From Mesorhizobium_B sp963522145 (lineage in GTDB: Bacteria > Pseudomonadota > Alphaproteobacteria > Rhizobiales > Rhizobiaceae), in assembly GCA_963522145.1 (NCBI GenBank), contig CAUQXI010000017.1, forward strand, positions 10,838 to 74,837: a stretch of DNA of 64,000 nt. Direction: 5' to 3'. The notes under the pieces are model-generated. The model did no database searches and was not told where the DNA came from. It saw nothing but the letters and a program-made list of their open reading frames with translations. Position 1 is the first letter of the stretch. Each line of letters opens with the position of its first letter. This document shows, one piece after another, positions 1 through 8,226 of this stretch. The translations under genes and the position numbers were made by a program.

Positions 1-745
1 CGGGCGGGTTTGCCGCGCCCCGGCGCAAGAACGTCAACGAGGATTTTGCGTTGCGCGGCTTCGTTCTCTGCAACGACTGCGAGACGCCTTTGACGGCTTG
101 CTGGTCGAAGGGGAGGACCAAGCATCATCCCTACTACCTCTGCCAGAAGCGCGGCTGCGCGAGCTGCGGCAAGTCGATCCGCCGCGATGTGATCGAAGGG
201 GAGTTTGAGACCCTTCTGCAAACCGTGCAGCCGAGCGAAAACCTGTTCCGCGTCGCGGCCTCGATGTTCGAAGATCTGTGGAACCGGCGTCTCGCTCAGA
301 GCGAGGCGCAGAAGGCGACGCTGAAGGACGAACTGGCCGCGAAGGAAAAGCAGGTCGGGCAACTGCTCGACCGCATCCTTGACGTGTCGGTGCCGAGCGT
401 GATCGCCACCTATGAAGCACGCATCCGAAAGCTCGAAGCTGAGAAGCTGTTGATCGAGGAAAAGCTTGCCTCGGCAGGGCGTCCGGCCAGCACCTTCGGC
501 GACACACTTCGAACCGCACTGGACTTCCTGTCAAACCCTTGGAATCTATGGAGTTTGGGTCGCCTGGAAGACCGCCGCGCGGTGCTTCGGCTGACCTTTG
601 CCGACCGGTTGCGCTATGACCGGAAAACAGGACTTCGAACCGGCGGATTATCGCTGCCGTTCAAGGTTTTAGGGGAGATTTTCGGCGGAAATTTAGAGAT
701 GGCGCGCCCGAAGAGATTCGAACTCCTGACCCCCAGATTCGTAGT
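1..745. mobile_element. Right end of an integrated element at tRNA-Arg
   Basis: The left edge of the window carries the 3' part of a large serine recombinase gene directly against the 3' end of a tRNA-Arg gene. Site-specific elements often insert at tRNA 3' ends and keep the recombinase next to the attachment site. I infer that sequence left of about position 700 belongs to an integrative element and that the tRNA 3' portion (about 700-745) is the attachment core. The other end and any duplicated core lie outside the window, so the extent is inferred. Confidence 0.45.
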
Positions 746-782
746 CTGGTGCTCTATCCAGCTGAGCTACGGGCGCGCTTGA
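3..782 (+). CDS. Large serine recombinase, C-terminal part (5' end outside window)
   Basis: The frame is open from the window edge, so the N-terminal resolvase catalytic domain lies upstream. The visible part begins with a recombinase zinc-ribbon: CNDC near residues 25-28, then paired cysteines in YLCQKRGCASCGK. A charged coiled coil follows (about residues 80-165), typical of large serine recombinases of integrative elements and phages. An upstream-open frame fits better than a start at TTG 51. The last 28 or so codons (from about 699) read antisense through tRNA-Arg, and the stop TGA (780-782) lies just past the tRNA 5' end. The natural C-terminus is therefore encoded by the attachment site. 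Family assignment is firm; the integration role is inferred. Confidence 0.8.
   Translation, partial: GGFAAPRRKNVNEDFALRGFVLCNDCETPLTACWSKGRTKHHPYYLCQKRGCASCGKSIRRDVIEGEFETLLQTVQPSENLFRVAASMFEDLWNRRLAQSEAQKATLKDELAAKEKQVGQLLDRILDVSVPSVIATYEARIRKLEAEKLLIEEKLASAGRPASTFGDTLRTALDFLSNPWNLWSLGRLEDRRAVLRLTFADRLRYDRKTGLRTGGLSLPFKVLGEIFGGNLEMARPKRFELLTPRFVVWCSIQLSYGRA
700..776 (-). tRNA. tRNA-Arg (anticodon ACG)
   Basis: Read on the minus strand, a full cloverleaf can be drawn. The 5' acceptor strand GCGCCCG (776-770) pairs with CGGGCGC (710-704). A D-arm carries AGCTGGATAGAGC, the anticodon stem CCAGA/TCTGG flanks loop CTACGAA with anticodon ACG, and the T-arm contains TTCGAAT. Discriminator G is followed by an encoded CCA (702-700), giving 77 nt. 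ACG reads CGN arginine codons after A34-to-inosine editing. The 3' end faces the recombinase gene, whose reading frame overlaps it in antisense. Confidence 0.95.
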
Positions 783-915
783 GGCGTATTGCTACGGCCT
801 GACGGCGAGGCTGATGAAGACCTCGCGCCGATGAACGCGACATAACGGGCGGCGGTGGGAATTGCAAGCCGGAAGCGCAGGCCGGTCGGAGTTTGATCAG
901 ACACGCTCAACGCCA

Positions 916-2412
916 TCACGAGGCCAGGCGCAACGCCTCGGCGTTTTGCAGGCCGGCGGTCTGATCGGGAATGGTGACGGTGAAAACGGTGCGCCCGCCG
1001 GCACTTTCCGCAAGTTCCACATCGCCGCCATGCAGGCGTGCCAGCTCGCGCGCGATCACGAGACCGAGGCCGGTCCCGCCGGCGCGCGCCGAACCGCGGA
1101 AGGCAGAGAACAGGTTTTCGCGCGCCGCCTGAGGAAGGCCGGGGCCCGTATCGGTGACCACCAGACGCGAGACGCGGCCGGATCGCGCCGCTTCCACCGT
1201 CAGGCGGCGCACAACCGCCTCGCTGTTGTCGCCTGCCATCGCCTGCACGGCGTTGCGGCACAGATTGCTGAGGATGCGGAACAGCTGCTCGGAATCCGCA
1301 TCCACCTCGAAGCCCGGATGGACCGCGTTGACCAATTCTATTCCCTCCGCCGCCGGGTCGAGGGCAGACACGCCGAGCACCTCATCCACAAGCATGTGGA
1401 GGCGAACCCTTCGGCGCGCAGGCGGCGCTTCCGGTGCGCGCCCATAGGCCATCACGCGTTCCGTGTAGCCAACCGCGCGATCAAGCGTGCGCAAGAGCTT
1501 GGGCGCGAAGGACTGAACGGTGGGATCCTCCACCAGGCGGAGGCGATCCGAGATGAGTTGGGCGGAGGCGAGGATGTTGCGCAGATCGTGATTGATCTTG
1601 GAAACGGCAAGGCCCAGATCGGCCAGATGCTTCTGCTCGCCCAGCATGCGCCGCACGCGCTCCTGCATGAGGGAAAGCTCGCCCACAGCCACGCCGATCT
1701 CGTCGGAACGATGAGAAAGCGGGATGATGCGTGAGGCGTCATCGGGGAGGTCGGCGAAAGCGAGCATGGAGCGCGTCATGCTGCGGATCGGGCGGATCAT
1801 CACGCGGTCTATCGCGAGATAAACCAGGAGCGCCGAGAAGATCGAGATCAGAGCGGACAGAAGCGCGATGTTGCGCGAGTAAACCAGCATCGCGGCGCGG
1901 AGCTTGGAGTCCGGCACGACCAGCTCGAATTCTTCCGAGCTGTCGCCCACGGAGCCGGAAACGCGGAGCATGCGTCCGCCGCCGTGGAACAGCGTGTCGA
2001 GCGCGTCGCCCATAGCTTCCACCGGATTGACGTCGGACAGGTCGATTTGATCGTCAACACGCGGCGGCGTCTCGGTCGCGACCAGGAGGCGCGACGTTGC
2101 GCTGTTGCGCACGGCGATGGCCTTGATCCCGATCACGCGCAGAACATTGTTTTGCGCAGGTCGCGACAGGCCCGACGCGTCCCCCTCGACGAGGGCGATG
2201 CCCACCGCAGCCGCAGTTCCCAATCGCTCTTCCAGCCAGCGGATGCGGAAATTCGCGATGGAAGGAAGGAAGATCAGCACTTCGGCCAACAGCACGAAGA
2301 TGATGGTGAGCAAGAGCAGCTTGAGCGAAAGCCCGTGCGACAAGGGAACCTTGGCGGGCACACCGACCGCCGGTCGCAAGATCGGGATTTCGGTGGCGGC
2401 TGCCTCGCTCAT
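916..2412 (-). CDS. Sensor histidine kinase, HAMP type
   Basis: A 498-residue membrane sensor kinase. It has a transmembrane segment near residues 30-50, a periplasmic sensor region, a second transmembrane segment near 175-200, then a HAMP linker. The phosphoacceptor H-box contains NHDLRN (about residue 275). The ATPase domain shows the N-box LCRNAVQAM, the G1 box DTGPGLP and the G2 box GTGLGL. The order is that of class I kinases. It starts 69 bases after the stop of the flavoprotein gene on the same strand, so the two may be co-transcribed. No response regulator gene is adjacent, making it an orphan kinase with unknown signal and partner. The ATG at 2412 gives a sensible cytoplasmic N-terminus. 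Confidence 0.88.
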   Translation of the reverse strand: MSEAAATEIPILRPAVGVPAKVPLSHGLSLKLLLLTIIFVLLAEVLIFLPSIANFRIRWLEERLGTAAAVGIALVEGDASGLSRPAQNNVLRVIGIKAIAVRNSATSRLLVATETPPRVDDQIDLSDVNPVEAMGDALDTLFHGGGRMLRVSGSVGDSSEEFELVVPDSKLRAAMLVYSRNIALLSALISIFSALLVYLAIDRVMIRPIRSMTRSMLAFADLPDDASRIIPLSHRSDEIGVAVGELSLMQERVRRMLGEQKHLADLGLAVSKINHDLRNILASAQLISDRLRLVEDPTVQSFAPKLLRTLDRAVGYTERVMAYGRAPEAPPARRRVRLHMLVDEVLGVSALDPAAEGIELVNAVHPGFEVDADSEQLFRILSNLCRNAVQAMAGDNSEAVVRRLTVEAARSGRVSRLVVTDTGPGLPQAARENLFSAFRGSARAGGTGLGLVIARELARLHGGDVELAESAGGRTVFTVTIPDQTAGLQNAEALRLAS

Positions 2413-2481
2413 GCCCCGTCTTCCACGCGTTTCGCGCCCTGCCTCAAATGGCTCTGTCTCAAGCGTGAAGCGCCGTTGCGT

Positions 2482-3909
2482 TCAGCCCCAAAGCCGGAGG
2501 AAATGTAAGAATTTGCGCAGCCAAGGGTTCCGAGCCGCACTGGCAAAATAGGCGACCGCCGCCCGCCGTCCAGCCTCCCCGAAGGTCGGATAGGGCGCGA
2601 CATAGCGCGCCACATCACCAAGCGTCAGCTTTTTCGCGACCGCGAGCGACCAGAGATGGATGCTTTCGCCGGCATGCGCGCCTGCGATGCCGACGCCGAG
2701 GATCTTTCCGCCGCGCCCTGCAATCACCTTCACGAGGCCCGCCGTTTCACCCTCGGCCTGGGCGCGGTCGTTTTCGTTGAACGGGCATCGATGCACGGAA
2801 AAGCGCAACCCTTCAGCCCTAGCCCGGGCTTCGGTTCGGCCGATCTGCGCGAGTTCGGGCGAGGTGTAGGTGACATGGGGAATGTGCGCGGGGTTCGCAC
2901 AAACGGGCAGGCGAAAGAGAGTTGCGCGAATGACGAGGCCGGCATGATAGCTGGCTGCGTGAGTGAGGCGCGGGCTGCCGGCCACGACGTCTCCCACGGC
3001 ATAGATGCGCCGGTTGCTTGTGCGCAGGCCGGAAGAAACCACGATGCCGTCGCCACCAAAGGAAACGCCGGCTTGTTCGAGACCCAGGGAGCCCGTCCTC
3101 GCTTTCCGGCCCGTCGCGACCAGGAGATGACTGCCTTCGATTACGCGTTTCTCGCCTTCGGCGCTCTCGGCAAACAGACGAATGCGGTCGTCGGCGTGCT
3201 CCACCCGTATTACCTTTGTGCGCTCCAGGATCGTCACGCCTTCCGCGCGCAGGCGCGTTCTCACCACCTGCACCAGTTCGGGATCATCGCGGCCGAGCAT
3301 CGCGCCGCGGCCGATCAGGGTCACATCTGCACCCAGACGCCGGCAGGCTTGGGCCAGTTCAACGCCGACCGGTCCGGCGCCGACAATGATGAGATGATCA
3401 AAGCCCGCCTGGCACGCGAAGATCGTTTCATTGGTGAGATAGGGAACACTGCCGAGGCCCGGTATGTCGGGAATGGCGGGCGTCGATCCGGTGGCGACCA
3501 CGAAGCGGCGCGCTCGGACCAGCTGGTTGCCGGCCTGAAGGGTGTGCCGGTCGATGAAGCGGGCTTCCGCCTCCATAACCTGGACGCCCAATCCGGTGAA
3601 GCGCTCAACGGAATCGTTCGGCGCGATCGCGGCGATCGTGTTTTGCAGATGGGCCTCTACCCCCGGCCAGTCGGTGCGTGGCGGATCGAGCAGAACGCCG
3701 AAGGAGTGTGCGTCGCGCGCAGCCTGGGCGTGGAACGCGGCGGCAAGCAGCGCCTTGGAAGGCACGCAGCCGGTGTGGAGGCAGTCGCCGCCCATGCGGT
3801 TGCGCTCGACCAGCACGACGGAAACGCCGAAGGCCGCGGCGCCCGCCGCGACCGAGAGCCCGCCCGAGCCCGCGCCGATCACGCAGATGTCGGGCGCAAG
3901 CGTCGTCAC
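2482..3909 (-). CDS. FAD-dependent pyridine nucleotide-disulfide oxidoreductase, mercuric-reductase-like
   Basis: A 475-residue flavoprotein of the lipoamide dehydrogenase/mercuric reductase family. Visible parts are an N-terminal FAD dinucleotide fold (VIGAGSGG, about residues 10-17), the redox-active pair Cys43/Cys48 in GGDCLHTGC, a central NAD(P)H fold (VGAGPVGVE), the FAD motif YAVGDV, and a C-terminal dimerisation domain. The usual catalytic His-Pro of the partner subunit appears as Tyr-Pro (APYPTFGE), and the N-terminal heavy-metal domain and C-terminal vicinal cysteines of true MerA are absent. Mercury reduction is therefore unlikely; the substrate is unknown. GTG start 3909 overlaps the VTT gene stop (GTGA), implying translational coupling. 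Confidence 0.82.
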   Translation of the reverse strand: MTTLAPDICVIGAGSGGLSVAAGAAAFGVSVVLVERNRMGGDCLHTGCVPSKALLAAAFHAQAARDAHSFGVLLDPPRTDWPGVEAHLQNTIAAIAPNDSVERFTGLGVQVMEAEARFIDRHTLQAGNQLVRARRFVVATGSTPAIPDIPGLGSVPYLTNETIFACQAGFDHLIIVGAGPVGVELAQACRRLGADVTLIGRGAMLGRDDPELVQVVRTRLRAEGVTILERTKVIRVEHADDRIRLFAESAEGEKRVIEGSHLLVATGRKARTGSLGLEQAGVSFGGDGIVVSSGLRTSNRRIYAVGDVVAGSPRLTHAASYHAGLVIRATLFRLPVCANPAHIPHVTYTSPELAQIGRTEARARAEGLRFSVHRCPFNENDRAQAEGETAGLVKVIAGRGGKILGVGIAGAHAGESIHLWSLAVAKKLTLGDVARYVAPYPTFGEAGRRAAVAYFASAARNPWLRKFLHFLRLWG

Positions 3910-4700
3910 GCGGCGGCAGCCGGCGCGCTCCAGCGGCGCTTCACCAGCGCGGCGACCGCCGCAACTGCTGCGAGGGCGCCGAAGGCGATCGTGAGTTCGG
4001 GCGTGACGAGGTCCGCCAGGCCGACATTCCGGCCGGAGGCCTTTGCCGCCACCAGCACGCTGTCCACCCCCTCGCCCAGCCAGGCATAGGCAAAGGCGGC
4101 GGGCATGATGCCGAGAAGGGTGGCGGCCACGAAGGTGCGGAGGCGCACATCGAACAAGGCAGGCGCGATGTTGACGGCGACGAATGGGATAAAGGGCGCA
4201 AGGCGGAGAACGAGGAGGTAGCCAAAGGCGTTGGCGCGGAAACCTTCTGCGAGGCGCGCGCCCCATGAGCCGACCCGGCGGCGCAGAAAGCCGCCGAATG
4301 CCGTGCGAGCGGCGAGGAAAAGCAAGGTGGCGCCGGTTGTTGCCGCGCAGATCGCCACGACGCCGCCGAGGCACCAGCCGAACAGGAAGCCCGAGAAGAT
4401 CGTCAGGATCGACGCGGCAGGAAAAGAAAAGGCTACGGCCAGGGCGTAGAGGACCGCGAAAATCAGGGGTGCCGCAATCGGCGCTTCCGCCACGAGCGTT
4501 CTCATTCCGTCGCGCTGCTGCGCGAGATAATCGAGGGACAAGTAGTGATGGAGGCCGAAGGCATAGCCGAGCAGGAGGCCGGCTGCGATCGCCAGAACCG
4601 GCGCATAGCGGCGAAAGCCGATGCGTCGATCCGCCTGTTCCGCCTGTTCCGCCCGCGCGGTCTCATCCGCCGCGGTGCCGGCGGCCGCACCTTCGGTCAT
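3906..4700 (-). CDS. TVP38/TMEM64 (VTT/DedA-like) membrane protein
   Basis: A 264-residue integral membrane protein with a charged N-terminal tail of about 30 residues and several hydrophobic helices. The core FPASILTIFSGFLFG (about residues 100-115) and later LRLAPFIPF are typical of the VTT/DedA superfamily, linked to phospholipid or undecaprenyl-phosphate movement and membrane homeostasis. The ATG at 4700 avoids a longer, unsupported upstream frame. It heads a minus-strand operon and overlaps the flavoprotein gene by four bases. VTT proteins beside MerA-like flavoproteins are a recurring pairing as I recall it, but the joint role is not known. Confidence 0.82.
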   Translation of the reverse strand: MTEGAAAGTAADETARAEQAEQADRRIGFRRYAPVLAIAAGLLLGYAFGLHHYLSLDYLAQQRDGMRTLVAEAPIAAPLIFAVLYALAVAFSFPAASILTIFSGFLFGWCLGGVVAICAATTGATLLFLAARTAFGGFLRRRVGSWGARLAEGFRANAFGYLLVLRLAPFIPFVAVNIAPALFDVRLRTFVAATLLGIMPAAFAYAWLGEGVDSVLVAAKASGRNVGLADLVTPELTIAFGALAAVAAVAALVKRRWSAPAAAA

Positions 4701-4857
4701 GATTCTTCCCTTGTGCCCCAACAGACGCCTCTTCCATCGCTGAAGCAGCCGAAACAGTGACATGCGCCGCTGCAGGCAGCTTCGCAAGACTGCGCTTCCA
4801 GCCTCACCGGCTTTTGAAAGCCTCACGCTTCCGAACCGCCGGACGAGTTGGGGTTGA

Positions 4858-4886
4858 TTGACTTCGGCAGGCCGCTTTCCTATAGA
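4858..4886 (+). promoter_or_regulatory. Putative sigma-70 promoter of rpmH
   Basis: TTGACT (4858-4863) and TATAGA (4881-4886) are separated by exactly 17 bases, close to housekeeping consensus. The pair lies about 130 bases upstream of rpmH, leaving a long 5' leader. It is the only clear signal I see in the 315-base gap 4701-5015 between the divergent VTT gene and rpmH; no small gene or hairpin terminator is evident there. Confidence 0.6.
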
Positions 4887-5015
4887 CGCGCCACGCTCGG
4901 GGCCACCGCCGTCCGGCGCATTTTTTCTTGCGCCTGAGGCTTGGAGGCACCGGACACGCTCCTGTTTTCGCTGAAGCAGAACCAAGAAGGGCCGCACGCC
5001 GCGGTATTCAAATAA

Positions 5016-5150
5016 ATGAAGCGTACCTATCAACCCTCCAAGCTCGTTCGCAAGCGCCGCCACGGCTTCCGCGCCCGCATGGCGACCGCGGGCGGCCGCG
5101 GCGTCGTCGCGGCCCGCCGCAACCGGGGCCGCAAGCGCCTTTCGGCTTGA
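5016..5150 (+). CDS. rpmH: 50S ribosomal protein L34
   Basis: A 44-residue, very basic protein starting MKRTYQPSKLVRKRRHGF and ending RGRKRLSA, the near-invariant L34 sequence. L34 is part of the large ribosomal subunit. The gene is too short for many ORF finders. It is followed after 28 bases by rnpA and then yidC, the classic rpmH-rnpA-yidC order, and is preceded by a good sigma-70 promoter at 4858-4886. Confidence 0.97.
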   Translation: MKRTYQPSKLVRKRRHGFRARMATAGGRGVVAARRNRGRKRLSA

Positions 5151-5178
5151 TCCTGACGCGCGGACGGATCCTCCCGCT

Positions 5179-5520
5179 TTGACAGGGCAGCCGAGCGTCG
5201 GACGCCTGCGAAAGCGGGCCGAGTTTCTGGCCGTGCGCAACAGCGAGAAACGGCGCGGACGCCTGTTCCTGCTCGAAGTGCTCGACAAGGAAAAGCCGGA
5301 TGCGCTGCCTCGCATCGGCTTCACCGTGACCAAGAAGGTCGGCAACGCCGCCGTGCGGAACCGGGTGCGGCGCCGCCTCAAGGAAGCCGTTCGTCAAAAT
5401 GCCGCCGCTGACATGCGGCCGGGCCATGACTATGTGATGGTCGGCCGGCGTGAGGTGCTGCAGGCCGGGTGGCCGATGCTTTGCGCCGAGATCAAGCGCC
5501 GGGTGAAGGCGAAAAGCTGA
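5179..5520 (+). CDS. rnpA: Ribonuclease P protein component
   Basis: A 113-residue basic protein that binds the RNase P RNA and helps process tRNA 5' leaders. The family signature appears as KKVGNAAVRNRVRRRLKEAVR (about residues 52-72), with the RNA-binding RNR box. The TTG at 5179 gives the right N-terminal length and lies 28 bases after rpmH, with which it should be co-transcribed. The gene is on the + strand between rpmH and yidC, as in most bacteria. No yidD-type reading frame lies between rnpA and yidC here. Confidence 0.95.
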   Translation: MTGQPSVGRLRKRAEFLAVRNSEKRRGRLFLLEVLDKEKPDALPRIGFTVTKKVGNAAVRNRVRRRLKEAVRQNAAADMRPGHDYVMVGRREVLQAGWPMLCAEIKRRVKAKS

Positions 5521-5597
5521 GGCCGGTCGGCACCCGCTAGACCCGCCACAGCCAAGTCCCAAAATTTGAAGCCTTTCAGCGAATCCAGGGTCCGGTG

Positions 5598-7454
5598 ATG
5601 GAAACCAACCGAAACTTCTTCATCACCATCGCTTTGTCGGTGCTGATCCTGACCCTGTGGCAGGTGTTCTACATGAACCCCCGCATCGAAACGGAGCGGC
5701 AGGCCGCCCAGATCGAGGCGCAGCGCACGGAGGCGGCACAGCCCGGCACCTCTGCGGCGCCCGGCAGTGCGGGTGACATTCCCCAGTCCGGTCCCGGCGT
5801 GGGCGGCGCGGCGCTCGCTCCCGCGGGCGGCGGCAATCCCGGTGTGCCCGGAACAGACGGCGCCACGCCCCAGACGCGCGAGCAGGTGCTTGCCGCAACG
5901 CCTCGCGTGCCGGTGGATACGCCGAGCCTGAGCGGTTCGATCAACCTGCGCGGCGCGCGGATCGATGATCTCAAGCTCAAGGGCTATCGCCTTACCGTCG
6001 AGCCGAATTCTCCCCTGATCGAGCTTCTCAACCCGGCGGGCCTGCCCAACGGTTATTTCGTGGAGCTGGGCTATACGGGACAGGCAGGAGCGGCCGTCGG
6101 ACCGCTTCCAGGGTCCGACACCGAATGGCGGGTGGAGGGCACCGGGGCACAGCTCACGCCTGCGACACCGGTGACCCTTGTTTTCGACAACGGCCAGGGC
6201 CTCGTTTTCCGCCGCACGATCGCGGTGGACAACGAAACCATGTTCACCATCTCCGATGCGGTGACTAACAATGCGGCTGCCCCGGTCAGCCTTTCTTCCT
6301 ATGGACGGGTGGCGCGCTTCGACAAGCCGCTCACGGCCAGCGCCTATGTGCTTCACGAAGGACTGGTGGGCGTCACGGGCGAGGAAGGCCTCCAGGAACA
6401 CAAATATGCGGCTTTGGAGAAGGAGAAGCAGTTCCTTCCCGGCAAGTCCACGAATGGCTGGCTCGGCATCACGGACAAGTACTGGGCGGCCGCGCTCGTG
6501 CCGTCCGGCCGGCTGCCTTTCCAGCCGCGCTTCGCCTACTTCGAAGGCGCGCATCCGAGCTACCAGAGCGACTACATGTCGGATGCCGCGACGATCGCGC
6601 CCGGTCAGTCCAGCACGACGGAAACGCTTGTCTTCGCAGGCGCAAAGGAAGTGGCGAAGGTCAACGCCTATGAGGAAAGCCGGCAGATCAGGCAGTTCGA
6701 CCTTCTGATCGACTGGGGCTGGTTCTACTTCATCACCAAGCCGATGTTCTGGCTGATCGATACGCTCTACCACTTCTTCGGCAATTTCGGCTTGGCGATC
6801 CTCGCCACCACCGTGATCGTCAAGGCGATCTTCTTCCCGCTCGCCAACAAGTCCTATGCGTCCATGGCGAAGATGAAGACCGTGCAGCCGAAGATGGTGG
6901 AGCTGCGCGAGAAATATGCCGACGACAAGATGAAGCAGCAGCAGGCGATGATGGAGCTCTACAAGACGGAAAAGATCAATCCGCTTGCGGGCTGCTGGCC
7001 GGTGATGATCCAGATCCCGGTCTTCTTCGCCCTCTACAAGGTGCTCTACATCACGATCGAGATGCGGCATGCCCCGTTCTTCGGCTGGATCCACGACCTC
7101 GCCGCTCCCGATCCGACCTCGATCTTCAACCTGTTCGGCCTCCTGCCATTCGAGGTGCCGCATATGCTGATGATCGGCGTCTGGCCGCTGATCATGGGCG
7201 TGACCATGTTCCTTCAGATGCGCATGAACCCGACGCCGCCCGATCCCACCCAGGCCGCGATCTTCACCTGGATGCCCGTGATCTTCACCTTCATGATGGC
7301 GGGCTTCCCGGCCGGGCTCGTGATCTACTGGGCGTGGAACAACACGCTTTCCGTGATCCAGCAGGGCATCATCATGAAGCGGCAGGGCGCCAAGATCGAA
7401 CTTTGGGACAATCTCGTCGGCTTGTTCCGCAAGAAACCCACGCCGGCCGAATAG
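5598..7454 (+). CDS. yidC: Membrane protein insertase YidC (Oxa1 family)
   Basis: A 618-residue inner-membrane insertase that works alone or with SecYEG to fold and insert membrane proteins. It has an N-terminal transmembrane anchor (residues 6-24), a low-complexity Gly/Pro/Ala linker, a large periplasmic beta domain (to about residue 340), and a C-terminal five-helix insertase core with NPLAGCWPVMIQIP. This is the Gram-negative long form. I prefer ATG 5598 over the in-frame GTG 5595 because rhizobial homologues begin ME(N/T)NRN. It lies 77 bases after rnpA. Confidence 0.96.
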   Translation: METNRNFFITIALSVLILTLWQVFYMNPRIETERQAAQIEAQRTEAAQPGTSAAPGSAGDIPQSGPGVGGAALAPAGGGNPGVPGTDGATPQTREQVLAATPRVPVDTPSLSGSINLRGARIDDLKLKGYRLTVEPNSPLIELLNPAGLPNGYFVELGYTGQAGAAVGPLPGSDTEWRVEGTGAQLTPATPVTLVFDNGQGLVFRRTIAVDNETMFTISDAVTNNAAAPVSLSSYGRVARFDKPLTASAYVLHEGLVGVTGEEGLQEHKYAALEKEKQFLPGKSTNGWLGITDKYWAAALVPSGRLPFQPRFAYFEGAHPSYQSDYMSDAATIAPGQSSTTETLVFAGAKEVAKVNAYEESRQIRQFDLLIDWGWFYFITKPMFWLIDTLYHFFGNFGLAILATTVIVKAIFFPLANKSYASMAKMKTVQPKMVELREKYADDKMKQQQAMMELYKTEKINPLAGCWPVMIQIPVFFALYKVLYITIEMRHAPFFGWIHDLAAPDPTSIFNLFGLLPFEVPHMLMIGVWPLIMGVTMFLQMRMNPTPPDPTQAAIFTWMPVIFTFMMAGFPAGLVIYWAWNNTLSVIQQGIIMKRQGAKIELWDNLVGLFRKKPTPAE

Positions 7455-7509
7455 GCAACGCGTCTTCCGGCCCTGCCATTCGGCGGGGCCTTGCTGTAAG
7501 GGAACGCGG

Positions 7510-8142
7510 ATGATCGACGCTTCCGTGTTCACCCAACCCTGGATCTTCCTGCGCGGCGTGCCCGCGATGACGTTCCTGCCGCCGGAAGGCCCGCCCGAGA
7601 TCGCCTTTGCCGGTCGGTCCAATGTGGGGAAATCCTCGCTCATCAACGCGTTGGTGAACCAGAAGGCGCTCGCGCGCACCTCGAACACGCCGGGGCGCAC
7701 GCAGGAGCTCAACTATTTCGTGCCGGACGGCTATTCGGGCGAAGGCGACGACCTGCCGCCCTTCGCGCTCGTCGACATGCCGGGCTACGGCTATGCGCAG
7801 GCGCCGAAGGAGCAGGTGGACCGCTGGACCGCGCTGGTTTTCGACTATCTCAAAGGCCGCACGACGCTGAAACGCGTTTACGTTCTGGTGGACGCGCGCC
7901 ATGGCATCAAGAAGAACGACGAGGACGCGATGGGACTGCTCGACAAGGCGGCCGTTTCCTACCAGATCGTGCTCACCAAGGCGGACAAGCTCAGGAACGG
8001 CGAGATCGAGAAGCTGCTGATAGCGACCGCCGAAAAGCTCAGGCGTCGTCCTGCCGCCTATCCGGAGGTGCTGGCCACGTCGTCGGAAAAGGGTGAAGGT
8101 CTGGACGCCCTGCACGCGGCGATCGCCAAGGCAGTGGAGTAG
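7510..8142 (+). CDS. engB: Ribosome biogenesis GTP-binding protein YihA/YsxC
   Basis: A 210-residue small GTPase of the TRAFAC class needed for large ribosomal subunit assembly. GTPase motifs are all visible: G1 GRSNVGKSS (about residues 36-44), G2 TPGRTQ, G3 DMPGYGYA and G4 TKAD. Its position 55 bases after yidC matches rhizobial chromosomes. In many relatives argB follows directly; here an opposing four-gene block sits between them. Confidence 0.95.
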   Translation: MIDASVFTQPWIFLRGVPAMTFLPPEGPPEIAFAGRSNVGKSSLINALVNQKALARTSNTPGRTQELNYFVPDGYSGEGDDLPPFALVDMPGYGYAQAPKEQVDRWTALVFDYLKGRTTLKRVYVLVDARHGIKKNDEDAMGLLDKAAVSYQIVLTKADKLRNGEIEKLLIATAEKLRRRPAAYPEVLATSSEKGEGLDALHAAIAKAVE

Positions 8143-8226
8143 GCATCCCGTCCTCACAACGAAAGAGGAATGCAGCGCTCTCGAGCTGCCGCCCGCCCGC
8201 TGTGTAACCCGCTTGAGCTTAAAAGA

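Noticed and set aside
4701..5381. N-terminal extension of the VTT protein frame over rpmH and rnpA
   Set aside because: It would run antisense to rpmH and rnpA; ATG 4700 gives a normal protein.
5521..5597. A yidD gene between rnpA and yidC
   Set aside because: The 77-base gap is too short and holds no reading frame with YidD features.
5430..7712. Long 760-codon open frame on the minus strand
   Set aside because: It is the antisense shadow of yidC and rnpA, with biased composition and no recognisable domain.
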